A stretch of 64,000 nucleotides of DNA from a virus. The stretch lies in IMG/VR virus record IMGVR_UViG_3300050821_004356, positions 47,568 to 111,567 of that record, one strand, 5' to 3'. This document shows, in pieces, positions 8,092 to 15,902 of this stretch. The number at the start of each line of letters is the position of its first letter. Positions within the stretch are counted from its first letter, which is position 1. Below the pieces are notes generated by a model that did no database searches, was not told the DNA's origin, and saw only the letters and a program-made list of their open reading frames with translations. The translations under genes were made by a program, and so were the position numbers.

Positions 8092-9709
8092 AATGTTTTA
8101 TCTCCCCTTGAAAATCATTTAAAAATTCGCTGCGTACCGTGTCAAAACTTATGTGCAAATTATCAGCTGCGCGCGAGCAAGCGACGAAGAAAATTCGCTT
8201 TTCTTCTAATATCTCGCCATCTTTGTGCGGCATCATACCTTGCTTACATCCGATTACGAAAACGTTCTTGTATTCTCTTCCCTTAGCTTGGTGGACTGTT
8301 GTCAAGGTCAAGGTCGGATTCTTGTCGCGATGTTCGTAGCTCGGGGACTTAGCTGCCTCGCAAGCGTACGTCAGTTTACGCAACCAGTCCAAAAATTCCT
8401 TCACGGTGCCACGGTTCGCAGATAGCTTGACGATATCAGCTAGGTTCTCGACGGGCGGCTTTTCGTTTGGCCCGCCGGTGTTTCGATATATGTGCGTCAA
8501 GTTGTTTACGCGCATCTGCTCTTCCATCACATCGTAAGCCTTGCGACCGGAGTCTTTGAACTTCTTGGTCAGTTCGAGTAGGTGCTTAACCTCGTCTTTC
8601 TGCCAAAGGTCTTTCTGACCTAGGATCATCGTTTTGATCCCGAGCGCCATAGCAGCTTTTTGAAAGGTGCGAAGCTGACGGTTTGTGCGAGCAATGATCG
8701 CGGTGTTGTTAAAATCTTTCGATTCGTTTATTTGATACAATACGTGGACAACCTCTTGGAGATCGTCATCATACTGAGTGAAGGACGGGTCTATTCCCCA
8801 CTCTCGCATTGACACCATATGGCTAGCAAGTCCGTTGTCGACAGGGATGATTTTTTTGAGGAAGGCCACGATAGCGCCTGTGCTGCGGTAATTGTTTCCG
8901 AGATATAACGTAGTAGCTCCGGGGAAATGGGTGGCAAAGTTAGTAAGGTTGCCAGCCACAGCACTGCGCCATTCGTAGATGAGTTGGTTTTCGTCTCCCA
9001 CCACGAATATATTCCCACCGTAGAGAAGTTGTAGCAGCCTGAACTGGACAACGTCGGTGTCTTGACATTCGTCCACGCATATGTACTTTCGTATATATCG
9101 AGATCGTACCTCATCGTTCGTCTCCAACAGCTTCACTGTTTCGTCCATCAAACTCGAAAAGTCCAGCCAGCCTTGTTCGCGACATTTCTTTTCATAGTCA
9201 CGGTAAGCAGCCGCGTAAAAGAACATGCTTCCCTTCTTAGTGGTGTCGCAATACGTGTCTTCTATCGCTTGCTCCGGACTGATATTAGATGCCTTCCACT
9301 CGGCTATCTTATCTCTCAACGAACGAAAAGATGTGATCGCTGGGTACATCTTCATCAAATCTCTGAGCAGCTGAAAGTCCTGGCCGTAACTCGGAAGCAC
9401 GAACTCGCCGACCTTGAACGGTAGATGCTGCTTTTCTTTCATAATGATATCTAGAGCCAGCGAGTGAAACGTCCTAAAGACTTTCTCCGCTCCAAATAGA
9501 CCGACTTTCTCGACCATATTTTTTGCTGCTTCGTTCGTAAAAGTTAAGTTCAAGATATCCGTTGATGGGATTCGATGTTTGGATATCATATCCAGGTATC
9601 GGCGAATCAAGACGGTAGTCTTGCCTGATCCCGGGCCTGCAATCGTAACTACGTTGCCGCTGATTGCGTCAGCGCAAGTCTGTTGGTCATTGTCTAGCGA
9701 ATGAATCAA
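7994..9709 (-). CDS. UvrD/Rep-like superfamily 1 DNA helicase
   Basis: 571 aa. Motifs in order: AGPGSGKTT (Walker A, near 31), VDECQDTD (motif II, near 213), GDENQLIYEWR (motif III), NNYRSTGAIV (motif IV region), LTTVHQAKGREYKNVF (motif V) and FFVACSRAADNL (motif VI). This is a complete SF1A 3'-5' helicase at the lower end of the usual length, lacking large 1B/2B inserts. It probably unwinds DNA in phage replication or recombination with the PD-(D/E)XK nuclease next door. Confidence 0.95.
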   Translation of the reverse strand: MIHSLDNDQQTCADAISGNVVTIAGPGSGKTTVLIRRYLDMISKHRIPSTDILNLTFTNEAAKNMVEKVGLFGAEKVFRTFHSLALDIIMKEKQHLPFKVGEFVLPSYGQDFQLLRDLMKMYPAITSFRSLRDKIAEWKASNISPEQAIEDTYCDTTKKGSMFFYAAAYRDYEKKCREQGWLDFSSLMDETVKLLETNDEVRSRYIRKYICVDECQDTDVVQFRLLQLLYGGNIFVVGDENQLIYEWRSAVAGNLTNFATHFPGATTLYLGNNYRSTGAIVAFLKKIIPVDNGLASHMVSMREWGIDPSFTQYDDDLQEVVHVLYQINESKDFNNTAIIARTNRQLRTFQKAAMALGIKTMILGQKDLWQKDEVKHLLELTKKFKDSGRKAYDVMEEQMRVNNLTHIYRNTGGPNEKPPVENLADIVKLSANRGTVKEFLDWLRKLTYACEAAKSPSYEHRDKNPTLTLTTVHQAKGREYKNVFVIGCKQGMMPHKDGEILEEKRIFFVACSRAADNLHISFDTVRSEFLNDFQGEIKHYENRAKGQQDSTPVGSTTSQASGASLLDSVGR

Positions 9710-9945
9710 TGTACTTCGCTCACTAGAGAATTAATAGACTGGCCCTTCGCGCGCTTCTCTTCGCACAACTTTACCAATGATTCGTATAGCTCAAGTTTAT
9801 GAGCGTCGGTACAATTACCGAAATTAACAACCATCGGCTCCGGATCGCCTGCGAACGCAAAGCCGCATATAACGACCTTGTGCCGGTTGGCTAAGCGTAA
9901 GAGCTCTTCTACTGCGGTGTGAACTAACTGTTGTTCTGGACTCAA
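9706..9945 (-). CDS. Hypothetical 79-aa protein
   Basis: Not recognised. Overlaps the helicase start by 4 bases (ATGA) and the upstream HNH gene end by 4 bases, so it belongs to the operon. The sequence is an alpha/beta mixture with no clear motif. Confidence 0.6.
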   Translation of the reverse strand: MSPEQQLVHTAVEELLRLANRHKVVICGFAFAGDPEPMVVNFGNCTDAHKLELYESLVKLCEEKRAKGQSINSLVSEVH

Positions 9946-10478
9946 TTTTGATCTCCTGCCTTTCTTACATACCGTACGTAGAAACGACGATTGTTTGCTT
10001 GTTCTTTAGCGGTAGCCCATTTACAATTCTCAGGTTCATAGTTGCCGTCAACATCCTTGCGCTCGATACTTAAACCTATAGGCTTCTCGCCCATGTCAGC
10101 CAGAAAGTTGTCAAACGAATCAATCCAGCGTTGACACATTGTAATCCCACGCCCGCCATAGTGTTGATAGCCGACATTTTTAGGATTAAAACACCTTGCT
10201 TTTATTGATACCCACGTAGTATAAGTACGAGTAGTTTGACTATTTTTAGCGTGCCCGTGTTTTGTAAGCCGCTCTTTATTTGATTTACTTGTTGCTTCAC
10301 TGCACAAACAACCGCAGCTTTTTGTGTGACCGTTTTGAACGTGGGACCGCAGTATCCGTTTCTCAGTTCCACACTCGCAACGAAACAGGTATAGCCACTG
10401 ATTACTGCTACTGCGAATTGCGTCTACTGGCATCAGCGTGAGCCGTCCGTATTTGTCTCCCGGACTCATATTAATCAT
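9942..10478 (-). CDS. HNH homing endonuclease
   Basis: 178 aa. An N-terminal zinc module (CECG...CGCL, residues 33-56) is followed by the phage HNH core: YGGRGITMCQRW near 118, IERKDVDGNYEPENCKWAT near 146 and KEQANNRR. This family carries a DNA-reading N-terminus with a C-terminal nicking domain and behaves as a free-standing mobile gene. It overlaps both neighbours by 4-8 bases. A second Met at 10469 is an alternative start. Confidence 0.87.
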   Translation of the reverse strand: MINMSPGDKYGRLTLMPVDAIRSSSNQWLYLFRCECGTEKRILRSHVQNGHTKSCGCLCSEATSKSNKERLTKHGHAKNSQTTRTYTTWVSIKARCFNPKNVGYQHYGGRGITMCQRWIDSFDNFLADMGEKPIGLSIERKDVDGNYEPENCKWATAKEQANNRRFYVRYVRKAGDQN

Positions 10479-10908
10479 CTAAGTGCCCGTCTTCTGCAGA
10501 AACAAACTTAAATACGCCGTGCGGGTCCTTGTCGCCTTCGAACTCTATTTGCACAATATCGCGAGTCCAGTTCGTCGGGCAAGTGTGCTCATCGTAGTAG
10601 TATCGCGAGTCTTCTGCGTATTCTTCCGGTGTGTCGTTCTGAGAGTGTGAGTACTTCCAAGCGTTTACCTTGACTGTGATTTTGGGTTCGGTAATAGATT
10701 GAAGGGTGATTGTAACCGGGGTATTCGTCCAACCTGTCAAAGACGTTTCGAAGTCGAACTCCGAGACCCTCTCTATTTTAAAGTTAGCTTGGCACTTGGA
10801 GCACGACCAAGTTGTTTTAAAACCGATAACCAAGTGATCGGCCCGCGAGGAGCCTTCGATACAACCTGGGCACGGAACGTATAGCTGGGTTTTTGCTTGA
10901 ACGACCAT
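10471..10908 (-). CDS. Hypothetical zinc-ribbon protein
   Basis: 145 aa, not recognised. CPGC near residue 13 and CSKC near 35 form a likely zinc ribbon at the N-terminus; the rest is beta-rich with several Thr/Val repeats. It ends in the start of the HNH gene. Confidence 0.6.
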   Translation of the reverse strand: MVVQAKTQLYVPCPGCIEGSSRADHLVIGFKTTWSCSKCQANFKIERVSEFDFETSLTGWTNTPVTITLQSITEPKITVKVNAWKYSHSQNDTPEEYAEDSRYYYDEHTCPTNWTRDIVQIEFEGDKDPHGVFKFVSAEDGHLDD

Positions 10909-12384
10909 TTATTTTGCTCCTATCACGTCGTTGATATACTTAACCAGATTCTGCGGCGAGTTACGCGATAAGAAGTCGGGAAAGAACGCTTTGAATTCCT
11001 CCCAATCGTCAACCGTCATGTGCGAGGTAGCCTTGCCCGACTGTCTCTCGGCAAAGAGCCGCAGTTTGGCGCTAGCTCCTCCGATGCCTTCGCTGGGCCG
11101 CATCCCTGCCATCGGGAGTACGTTATTGGCGTACTCACGCAAGAACACGCGGTAGCCTTCTTCTTGTTCCTTCGTCGGCTTGCCTGGGAAGTCTGTACCC
11201 TGATTGGGTACAAGCGTACCCGAAATGGGTACAGACGATAACGAAGAGATTGGCGGCACCGTTGGTGTTGGGGGCGTCAGAGCTTCATGGGGTGTTCCTG
11301 CATACTTAGGGGTTTCGGCGAGAGGAGGCACAGCTGGATTCGCTTGCGTTGGCACAACCGGATTAGCTTGCGTTCGCATAGCCTCGTTAATTTGAAATGC
11401 CACAGCCGCCGGAATAGTGCCTAAAGCCTTCGCTGCTTCGACAATTATCGGATCAGTGGCTTGAGCAGGTGGCGTAGAAACTTGTCCCGGTGAAGACATG
11501 TCAACCGTGTTTCTCTTTTTATTAGGTCCCCGTGGTTTGCGGGCCTTCTTAACAGGCTCTGTCGATGCTGTTTCACTTGTTTGGGGTGTTTCAACGTTTG
11601 CTGAAACAGGTGTATATAATGAGCCCGGTAATCCTGCTTCGGCTTCGGCCAAAACCTGTTTCGTTACGTCTTTGCTGTGCAGTTGTCGGATGGCCTCGTC
11701 GCGCATTTCCTGCATAGACGGCTTGGCTGACTCTGGTGCTTTCAAGTTATTATAAGAGCCATAACGATCTGGGTCGATTGGCTTCTCGTGTGCGATAGTT
11801 CCTTCGTTATGATTAATTGTAGTCGAGACGGTCACGTCTTTACCAGGTGCTGGGTTCGGCGAAATCTTTGGCATCGGTGGGAAGACTACCGAAGTGCTAG
11901 CGAGTTGCACGTCCGGTGCAGGCGCAGATAGCGGCGCGTCTTGATTCACTTCAGAATAATCGAGAATTCCCAAACCTACAAACTTTAACGTTAATCGACG
12001 TCCCGCCCGGGTCTCTGCGGTCGCCACAGCTGCTGCAAGCTTCTCGCCCTTGAGACCTTCGGTAGAGTGTGCGCCGACTGCGATCTCTTGGCGACCGTTT
12101 TTATCTTTACCTACGGCTGTGAAGCTGACGTAACCAGGGCCGTCGTGCTGCGTCAAGCTGATAACGTTGATCTCGCGCTGACTGCGCAAAACATCGGTGG
12201 TGCCTCGGCGAGCATATAGCTGCAGCTTTTTCATACCTGTGCCTTCGTCGGCGATCCACAAAATGTCGAACCAGTTAGTGGCCGGATCGAGACCGAAGAA
12301 TTCGGAGACGTCGCGTTTGTATTGGTCCCGCTGTGCGTCGTTCAACGTCTCAAGATTGTAGACGATACTAAAATTTTTGCTCAT
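10909..12384 (-). CDS. Putative phage recombination (ssDNA-annealing-like) protein
   Basis: 491 aa from the ATG at 12384, chosen because GAGGAGAAGG lies just upstream and the codon overlaps the previous stop (ATGA); an in-frame ATG at 12411 is less likely. Residues about 50-145 (YARRGTTDVLR; ATAETRAGRRLTLKFVGLG) recall phage proteins annotated as RecT/ERF-type annealing factors, but I am not certain of the family. The middle is a long Pro/Thr/Ala-rich linker with an AT-hook-like KARKPRGPNKKR and repeated TQANPAVP units. A C-terminal folded part (about 400-491) follows. Confidence 0.55.
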   Translation of the reverse strand: MSKNFSIVYNLETLNDAQRDQYKRDVSEFFGLDPATNWFDILWIADEGTGMKKLQLYARRGTTDVLRSQREINVISLTQHDGPGYVSFTAVGKDKNGRQEIAVGAHSTEGLKGEKLAAAVATAETRAGRRLTLKFVGLGILDYSEVNQDAPLSAPAPDVQLASTSVVFPPMPKISPNPAPGKDVTVSTTINHNEGTIAHEKPIDPDRYGSYNNLKAPESAKPSMQEMRDEAIRQLHSKDVTKQVLAEAEAGLPGSLYTPVSANVETPQTSETASTEPVKKARKPRGPNKKRNTVDMSSPGQVSTPPAQATDPIIVEAAKALGTIPAAVAFQINEAMRTQANPVVPTQANPAVPPLAETPKYAGTPHEALTPPTPTVPPISSLSSVPISGTLVPNQGTDFPGKPTKEQEEGYRVFLREYANNVLPMAGMRPSEGIGGASAKLRLFAERQSGKATSHMTVDDWEEFKAFFPDFLSRNSPQNLVKYINDVIGAK

Positions 12385-12584
12385 GCCTTCTCCTCGTTCA
12401 ACATTTGACAAATGGCCTCTGCAACGGCCACCGTCTTTTCTCTATTGCGAAACATCCCCATTGTCACTTCGACTGCAATGTCGTTGGGATAAACTTGCTT
12501 TCCCATCGGCGAAATCCTGTCTCGAATCACTATGTTCGATTTCGGGTTGCCATCTGAGTCAACAGTATAGCGGTCAATCTTCAT
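12381..12584 (-). CDS. Hypothetical 67-aa protein
   Basis: Not recognised. Translationally coupled on both sides (ATGA overlaps at 12384 and 12584). The product is a soluble alpha/beta peptide. Confidence 0.65.
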   Translation of the reverse strand: MKIDRYTVDSDGNPKSNIVIRDRISPMGKQVYPNDIAVEVTMGMFRNREKTVAVAEAICQMLNEEKA

Positions 12585-12805
12585 GATTTTGCCTCGATGT
12601 CCTTACCGATTGCCTTTAGTTGCTTCAGACTGTACGACTTGACATCACCGTATGGCGCGATGATTATCGGAACCAGAAATTTAAGCTTGATGGCTTCACC
12701 GGCGCGGACTAGCGTCTCTGCTGCGCGATGGTCTCGGACAACAACGATATCGCCAAACTTCAAACGCAAACGTTTAATCTCTATCAGCAGCTTCTTTTTG
12801 CTCAT
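12581..12805 (-). CDS. Hypothetical 74-aa protein
   Basis: Not recognised. First gene behind the promoter at 12825-12853, with GGAGAAAAT just upstream of its ATG. Starts with a basic helix (MSKKKLLIEIKRLRLKFGD). Confidence 0.68.
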   Translation of the reverse strand: MSKKKLLIEIKRLRLKFGDIVVVRDHRAAETLVRAGEAIKLKFLVPIIIAPYGDVKSYSLKQLKAIGKDIEAKS

Positions 12806-12824
12806 ATTTTCTCCAATTTAAACG

Positions 12825-12853
12825 ATAGTACCATGACTTTTGTAGCTTGTCAA
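12825..12853 (-). promoter_or_regulatory. Sigma-70-type promoter
   Basis: On the minus strand TTGACA (12853-12848), a 17-base spacer and TACTAT (12830-12825) form a near-consensus promoter in the 49-base gap between the polymerase C-part stop and the gene starting at 12805. It should fire the leftward recombination and helicase unit. Confidence 0.85.
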
Positions 12854-12854
12854 G

Positions 12855-13907
12855 CTATTTGTGATAGAACGAATCCTGAAATCCATCTGCACCTAAAAGT
12901 AAGCCCGGTGCCCAATCGACAGGCGCGCTCATAATATCGATCATGTCGTTTACCCCTGGGCTGAACGGATCGTTGGGAACCAAGCATAGGCCTTCGTCGT
13001 GAAAGTGACCGACCACGGGGCAATCAATTTTCTCGAATTCTAGGAGCTTCACGGCCAAGACGTCGCGGGCAATTCCCTGGACTGCGTTTTGATATTCGTG
13101 ACCACCGTGCGTGTGGATAGACGTCCATTTGCCGGTTGTCTGATCTTCGGTTGCGTACCACAAAGCCGGTCGGTACACAGGGCCGCCTTCTTTGTCTGTC
13201 CAAGGCATCAACGTGTTTTGAACATATGCGTCTAGATAATGAAGCCTTCTACCTGATGGTAGCGTCATTCGCATAATTGGGTTGCGGCCGGTTACGTTCA
13301 GCCTATCGATCTTTACGCAATTATTAGGACCAAGATATCGCACGGTAGCTGGATGCGCCGGGTCCATTACGTCAAGAATTGCTTCTTCGAATTTAACCCA
13401 TATGCCCTTTACGTTATCACCGAATCCGTTGCCACAAATCTCAGGATAAGCGTTTCTAAAAACTTCGGTACCTGTGTGGGCCTCTTGTAAACTCATGTCG
13501 ATGCCCATACCTCGCGCGTACCCGAATAGCCCGGTGCGAACTCGGTCGTATATTTTCTCGCCTGTTACCTCGTCAATGTAAGATGCTTTACCTTGCCCCC
13601 AACCGCCACCACCCATGCGATAAAGAGACGCTAAAACTGGAACCTTAGCCTTTTGTCGTTTTATCTTAGCCTCGGTTTTGGCTTCTTTACCGTTACGACC
13701 TTCCTTGCTCGCCCAAAGCGTTTCGTACGGCGTCGAATACAGCTTGGCGGCAAAAGATAAATAGGGATCGCGGCCGTTGCGATGGAATTTATCAAATTGA
13801 TCTGTATACGGTTGAAATACATTAAGTAGTGATGGACATTCAGCAAGCCAACTTCCCACCCTGGTTTCTATAGCGTTGAGGTCAGCCGCTTGAAGACGGG
13901 TGCTCAT
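12855..13907 (-). CDS. DNA polymerase I (family A), C-terminal polypeptide of split gene
   Basis: 350 aa. It begins directly at motif A (QAADLNAIETRVGSWL, the first catalytic Asp), then motif B/O-helix region (KAKVPVLASLYRMGGGGWGQ) and motif C (GHFHDEGLC near 305, the second catalytic acid). There is no exonuclease or thumb here; these lie in the gene at 14676-15902. The normal junction VFVAPGSK-LQAADLN is broken exactly between K and L, and an HNH gene with a small gene lies between. The start overlaps the HNH stop (ATGA). Both parts must associate to make an active polymerase. Confidence 0.92.
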   Translation of the reverse strand: MSTRLQAADLNAIETRVGSWLAECPSLLNVFQPYTDQFDKFHRNGRDPYLSFAAKLYSTPYETLWASKEGRNGKEAKTEAKIKRQKAKVPVLASLYRMGGGGWGQGKASYIDEVTGEKIYDRVRTGLFGYARGMGIDMSLQEAHTGTEVFRNAYPEICGNGFGDNVKGIWVKFEEAILDVMDPAHPATVRYLGPNNCVKIDRLNVTGRNPIMRMTLPSGRRLHYLDAYVQNTLMPWTDKEGGPVYRPALWYATEDQTTGKWTSIHTHGGHEYQNAVQGIARDVLAVKLLEFEKIDCPVVGHFHDEGLCLVPNDPFSPGVNDMIDIMSAPVDWAPGLLLGADGFQDSFYHK

Positions 13908-14473
13908 TGTTTTTCCCTAGCGTAATCTTCCATCTCGGCTGCCCAATTAGCCACTTTCATGATTTGTACAGGGGTTGCGTTTGACTTAATCATATTCGCT
14001 AATCTGGATATTACAAAGCAATTTTCTTTTGTGTACCCTAACTCTGGAGCGAATCTATCTAAACTAGCTGAATCGCTCTGTGGAATTCGACAGGACAGGT
14101 TGTACGGCATACCCAATACAGGGCAAACACCATCGCCAATTAAATAAAGAATATTTTCTTTAGTAATCGTACACGGTACCCCCTTCCTCTTAGCTCTTGA
14201 TTTTGCGCAGTATAATAGTCTAGTTGCCATAACGCTAAAACCACCGCACTCTTTACACGATTCTACTTGTCTTGAATGCTCACAGATGCCGTTGCCTCGA
14301 CAAATTCGGCAGCGGTCTTTTCTGACAACGTGGGTACACAAAGAGCCCCCACCGCAATTCTCGCATAGGCTTTTACGTTTACCGTGTTTACAAAAATCTG
14401 AGCCCCCGCAGTCTCTACAGTAGTATTTTAGTTTACCGTGAACGCAGGTATTTCTCTTGGTCAATGTGGTCAC
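13904..14473 (-). CDS. HNH-family homing endonuclease inside the split polymerase
   Basis: 189 aa from a GTG at 14473, chosen for GGAG five bases upstream and a GTGA overlap with the previous stop; upstream ATG codons have no such site. Four CxxCGG/CxH zinc units (residues about 10-80) precede a nuclease core (LIGDGVCPVLGMPYN; LDRFAPELGYTKENCFVISR; LANMIKSNAT). The same architecture and motifs occur in 34349-34774, its paralogue. It separates the two polymerase genes and is the likely cause of the split. Confidence 0.82.
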   Translation of the reverse strand: MTTLTKRNTCVHGKLKYYCRDCGGSDFCKHGKRKSLCENCGGGSLCTHVVRKDRCRICRGNGICEHSRQVESCKECGGFSVMATRLLYCAKSRAKRKGVPCTITKENILYLIGDGVCPVLGMPYNLSCRIPQSDSASLDRFAPELGYTKENCFVISRLANMIKSNATPVQIMKVANWAAEMEDYAREKQ

Positions 14474-14676
14474 TTTAACTCCGTATAAGCCAGCCATTGA
14501 AGTGCTGTGTCTTGAAGCATGTGGGCGATCCACAAAGGGACGTGTTTACGGTGAACAAATATTACAGTATCCGGTTCCCCATGCCAAGCTATCATCTGCC
14601 GAGCTCTTTCGATTGCTGACTCTTTTGTGTCGTACAAAGGCTCGCCATCTTCTTCGCTGAATCCTGAGAATGCCAT
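14470..14676 (-). CDS. Hypothetical 68-aa protein between polymerase fragments
   Basis: Not recognised. The ATG at 14676 overlaps the stop of the polymerase N-part (TAATG) and the stop overlaps the endonuclease GTG, so all four genes are coupled. It may have arrived with the endonuclease or be a resident protein caught in the insertion. Confidence 0.62.
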   Translation of the reverse strand: MAFSGFSEEDGEPLYDTKESAIERARQMIAWHGEPDTVIFVHRKHVPLWIAHMLQDTALQWLAYTELK

Positions 14677-15902
14677 TATTTGCTCCCGGGCGCAACGAAC
14701 ACAGTGCGCAATAATGATTTTATAACTTCTAATACGTTTCCGTATTTATCCTTAATTCCCTGGTAGTCTTCGGCATATATAAGCCGTCTCGCTTCCACGA
14801 TCACTTCCATCTCTTCGAAGTCGTATCCGTTTACGTTCTTGGGCGGCGAAGGCCGGGGAAAATTTTGAGGCTGCATACCGGCACCTGACCACCTGCCGCA
14901 ACGAGAACTCCCGAGATATATGAACTGATTACGACACACGCCGTCTGGGCAAATGTGGCGCATAATGGCTGCCAGTTTGGTATAGCTATTAGAACCAGCT
15001 GTCAATCTGGCCGTGAGAACCGTACGGCATTCTTCTGTTAAAACAATTTCAGAGTCACTCAATACGCTTTCAATGAAACTCTTATTCAACGTATTGTACG
15101 GATAACCACGTTCCCTAACCCAAGGGAGCAACTGATCTCGGCTGTTGGCATTCGCCAAACCTGTTAGTTTATTTTGACTTTCGAGCGAGTCGGCTTTTGC
15201 TTTTAACGCAATCTTGTACGCCTTTTGCGCAAATTCTAAATCAGTGGGCACGCCACGGTCGTTCACCGTCTGATCGAATATCCAAAGCTTGCGTTCGAAC
15301 TCAGGCATCGGCATCGCTTCCAAAATCTCTAATCGGCGCATCACTTCTTCTTCAGCGTCGACGTCGCGCTTACAATAATCTGCGAACTGTTCCCACTCAA
15401 CCGGATGACTGTTCCAATCATTGAAGTAAGGCTCGCCTTGCGGTTCACCTTTCTTCTTTTTCGGATACTTCGGCTTACTGAATAAATCGATCAAAGCGTC
15501 ACCGCGTTTATCCTTCGTTAAGTGCGCCGGTACGTTTAAGATTTCGCATACAGACTCCAAGTCCGCAGGAAGGGTTAGATAACGAGCGCCAACTTGGGGG
15601 TCTATGAATCGTTCGGGCGGGAGTTTGATACTGAGCAAAAACTGCAAGCAATAGCGTTCGAAGGCGCTATTAAACGCTTCGACTAAAACACTAGGATCGA
15701 GCAACGCTGCGCGTAACTCTTCGGGCATCGGGCCTTGGTGCGGCTGCCAGAGCTTCGTGACGGTTTCACTTGGAAGCTTGTAAGCCATCATCAAGATTCG
15801 AGTCAGCGGATGACAGATATAATTATAGAGACCGACGCCCTTCTGGCCGCCGATCTCGAAGAGTCCGCGTGTTTCGAAGTCGATTTTTAGCACTTTTTGC
15901 AT
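14676..15902 (-). CDS. DNA polymerase I (family A), N-terminal polypeptide of split gene
   Basis: 408 aa. A DnaQ-type 3'-5' exonuclease is visible: Exo I (IDFETRG, residue 7), Exo II (NSAFERY region near 98) and Exo III (YCKRDVDAEEEV near 180). Then come the thumb and GRWSGAGMQPQNFPRP (near 332), typical of phage family A polymerases. The frame stops right after VFVAPGSK, immediately before motif A, which starts the gene at 12855-13907. Proofreading and template binding would sit on this chain and catalysis on the other. Confidence 0.92.
   Translation of the reverse strand: MQKVLKIDFETRGLFEIGGQKGVGLYNYICHPLTRILMMAYKLPSETVTKLWQPHQGPMPEELRAALLDPSVLVEAFNSAFERYCLQFLLSIKLPPERFIDPQVGARYLTLPADLESVCEILNVPAHLTKDKRGDALIDLFSKPKYPKKKKGEPQGEPYFNDWNSHPVEWEQFADYCKRDVDAEEEVMRRLEILEAMPMPEFERKLWIFDQTVNDRGVPTDLEFAQKAYKIALKAKADSLESQNKLTGLANANSRDQLLPWVRERGYPYNTLNKSFIESVLSDSEIVLTEECRTVLTARLTAGSNSYTKLAAIMRHICPDGVCRNQFIYLGSSRCGRWSGAGMQPQNFPRPSPPKNVNGYDFEEMEVIVEARRLIYAEDYQGIKDKYGNVLEVIKSLLRTVFVAPGSK

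Noticed and set aside
13904-14676. Group I intron or intein in the DNA polymerase
   Set aside because: The N-part ends after AAA with no 3'-terminal T for a U-G pair, no intron core was seen in the insert, and the insert has stops and separate gene starts, ruling out an in-frame intein.
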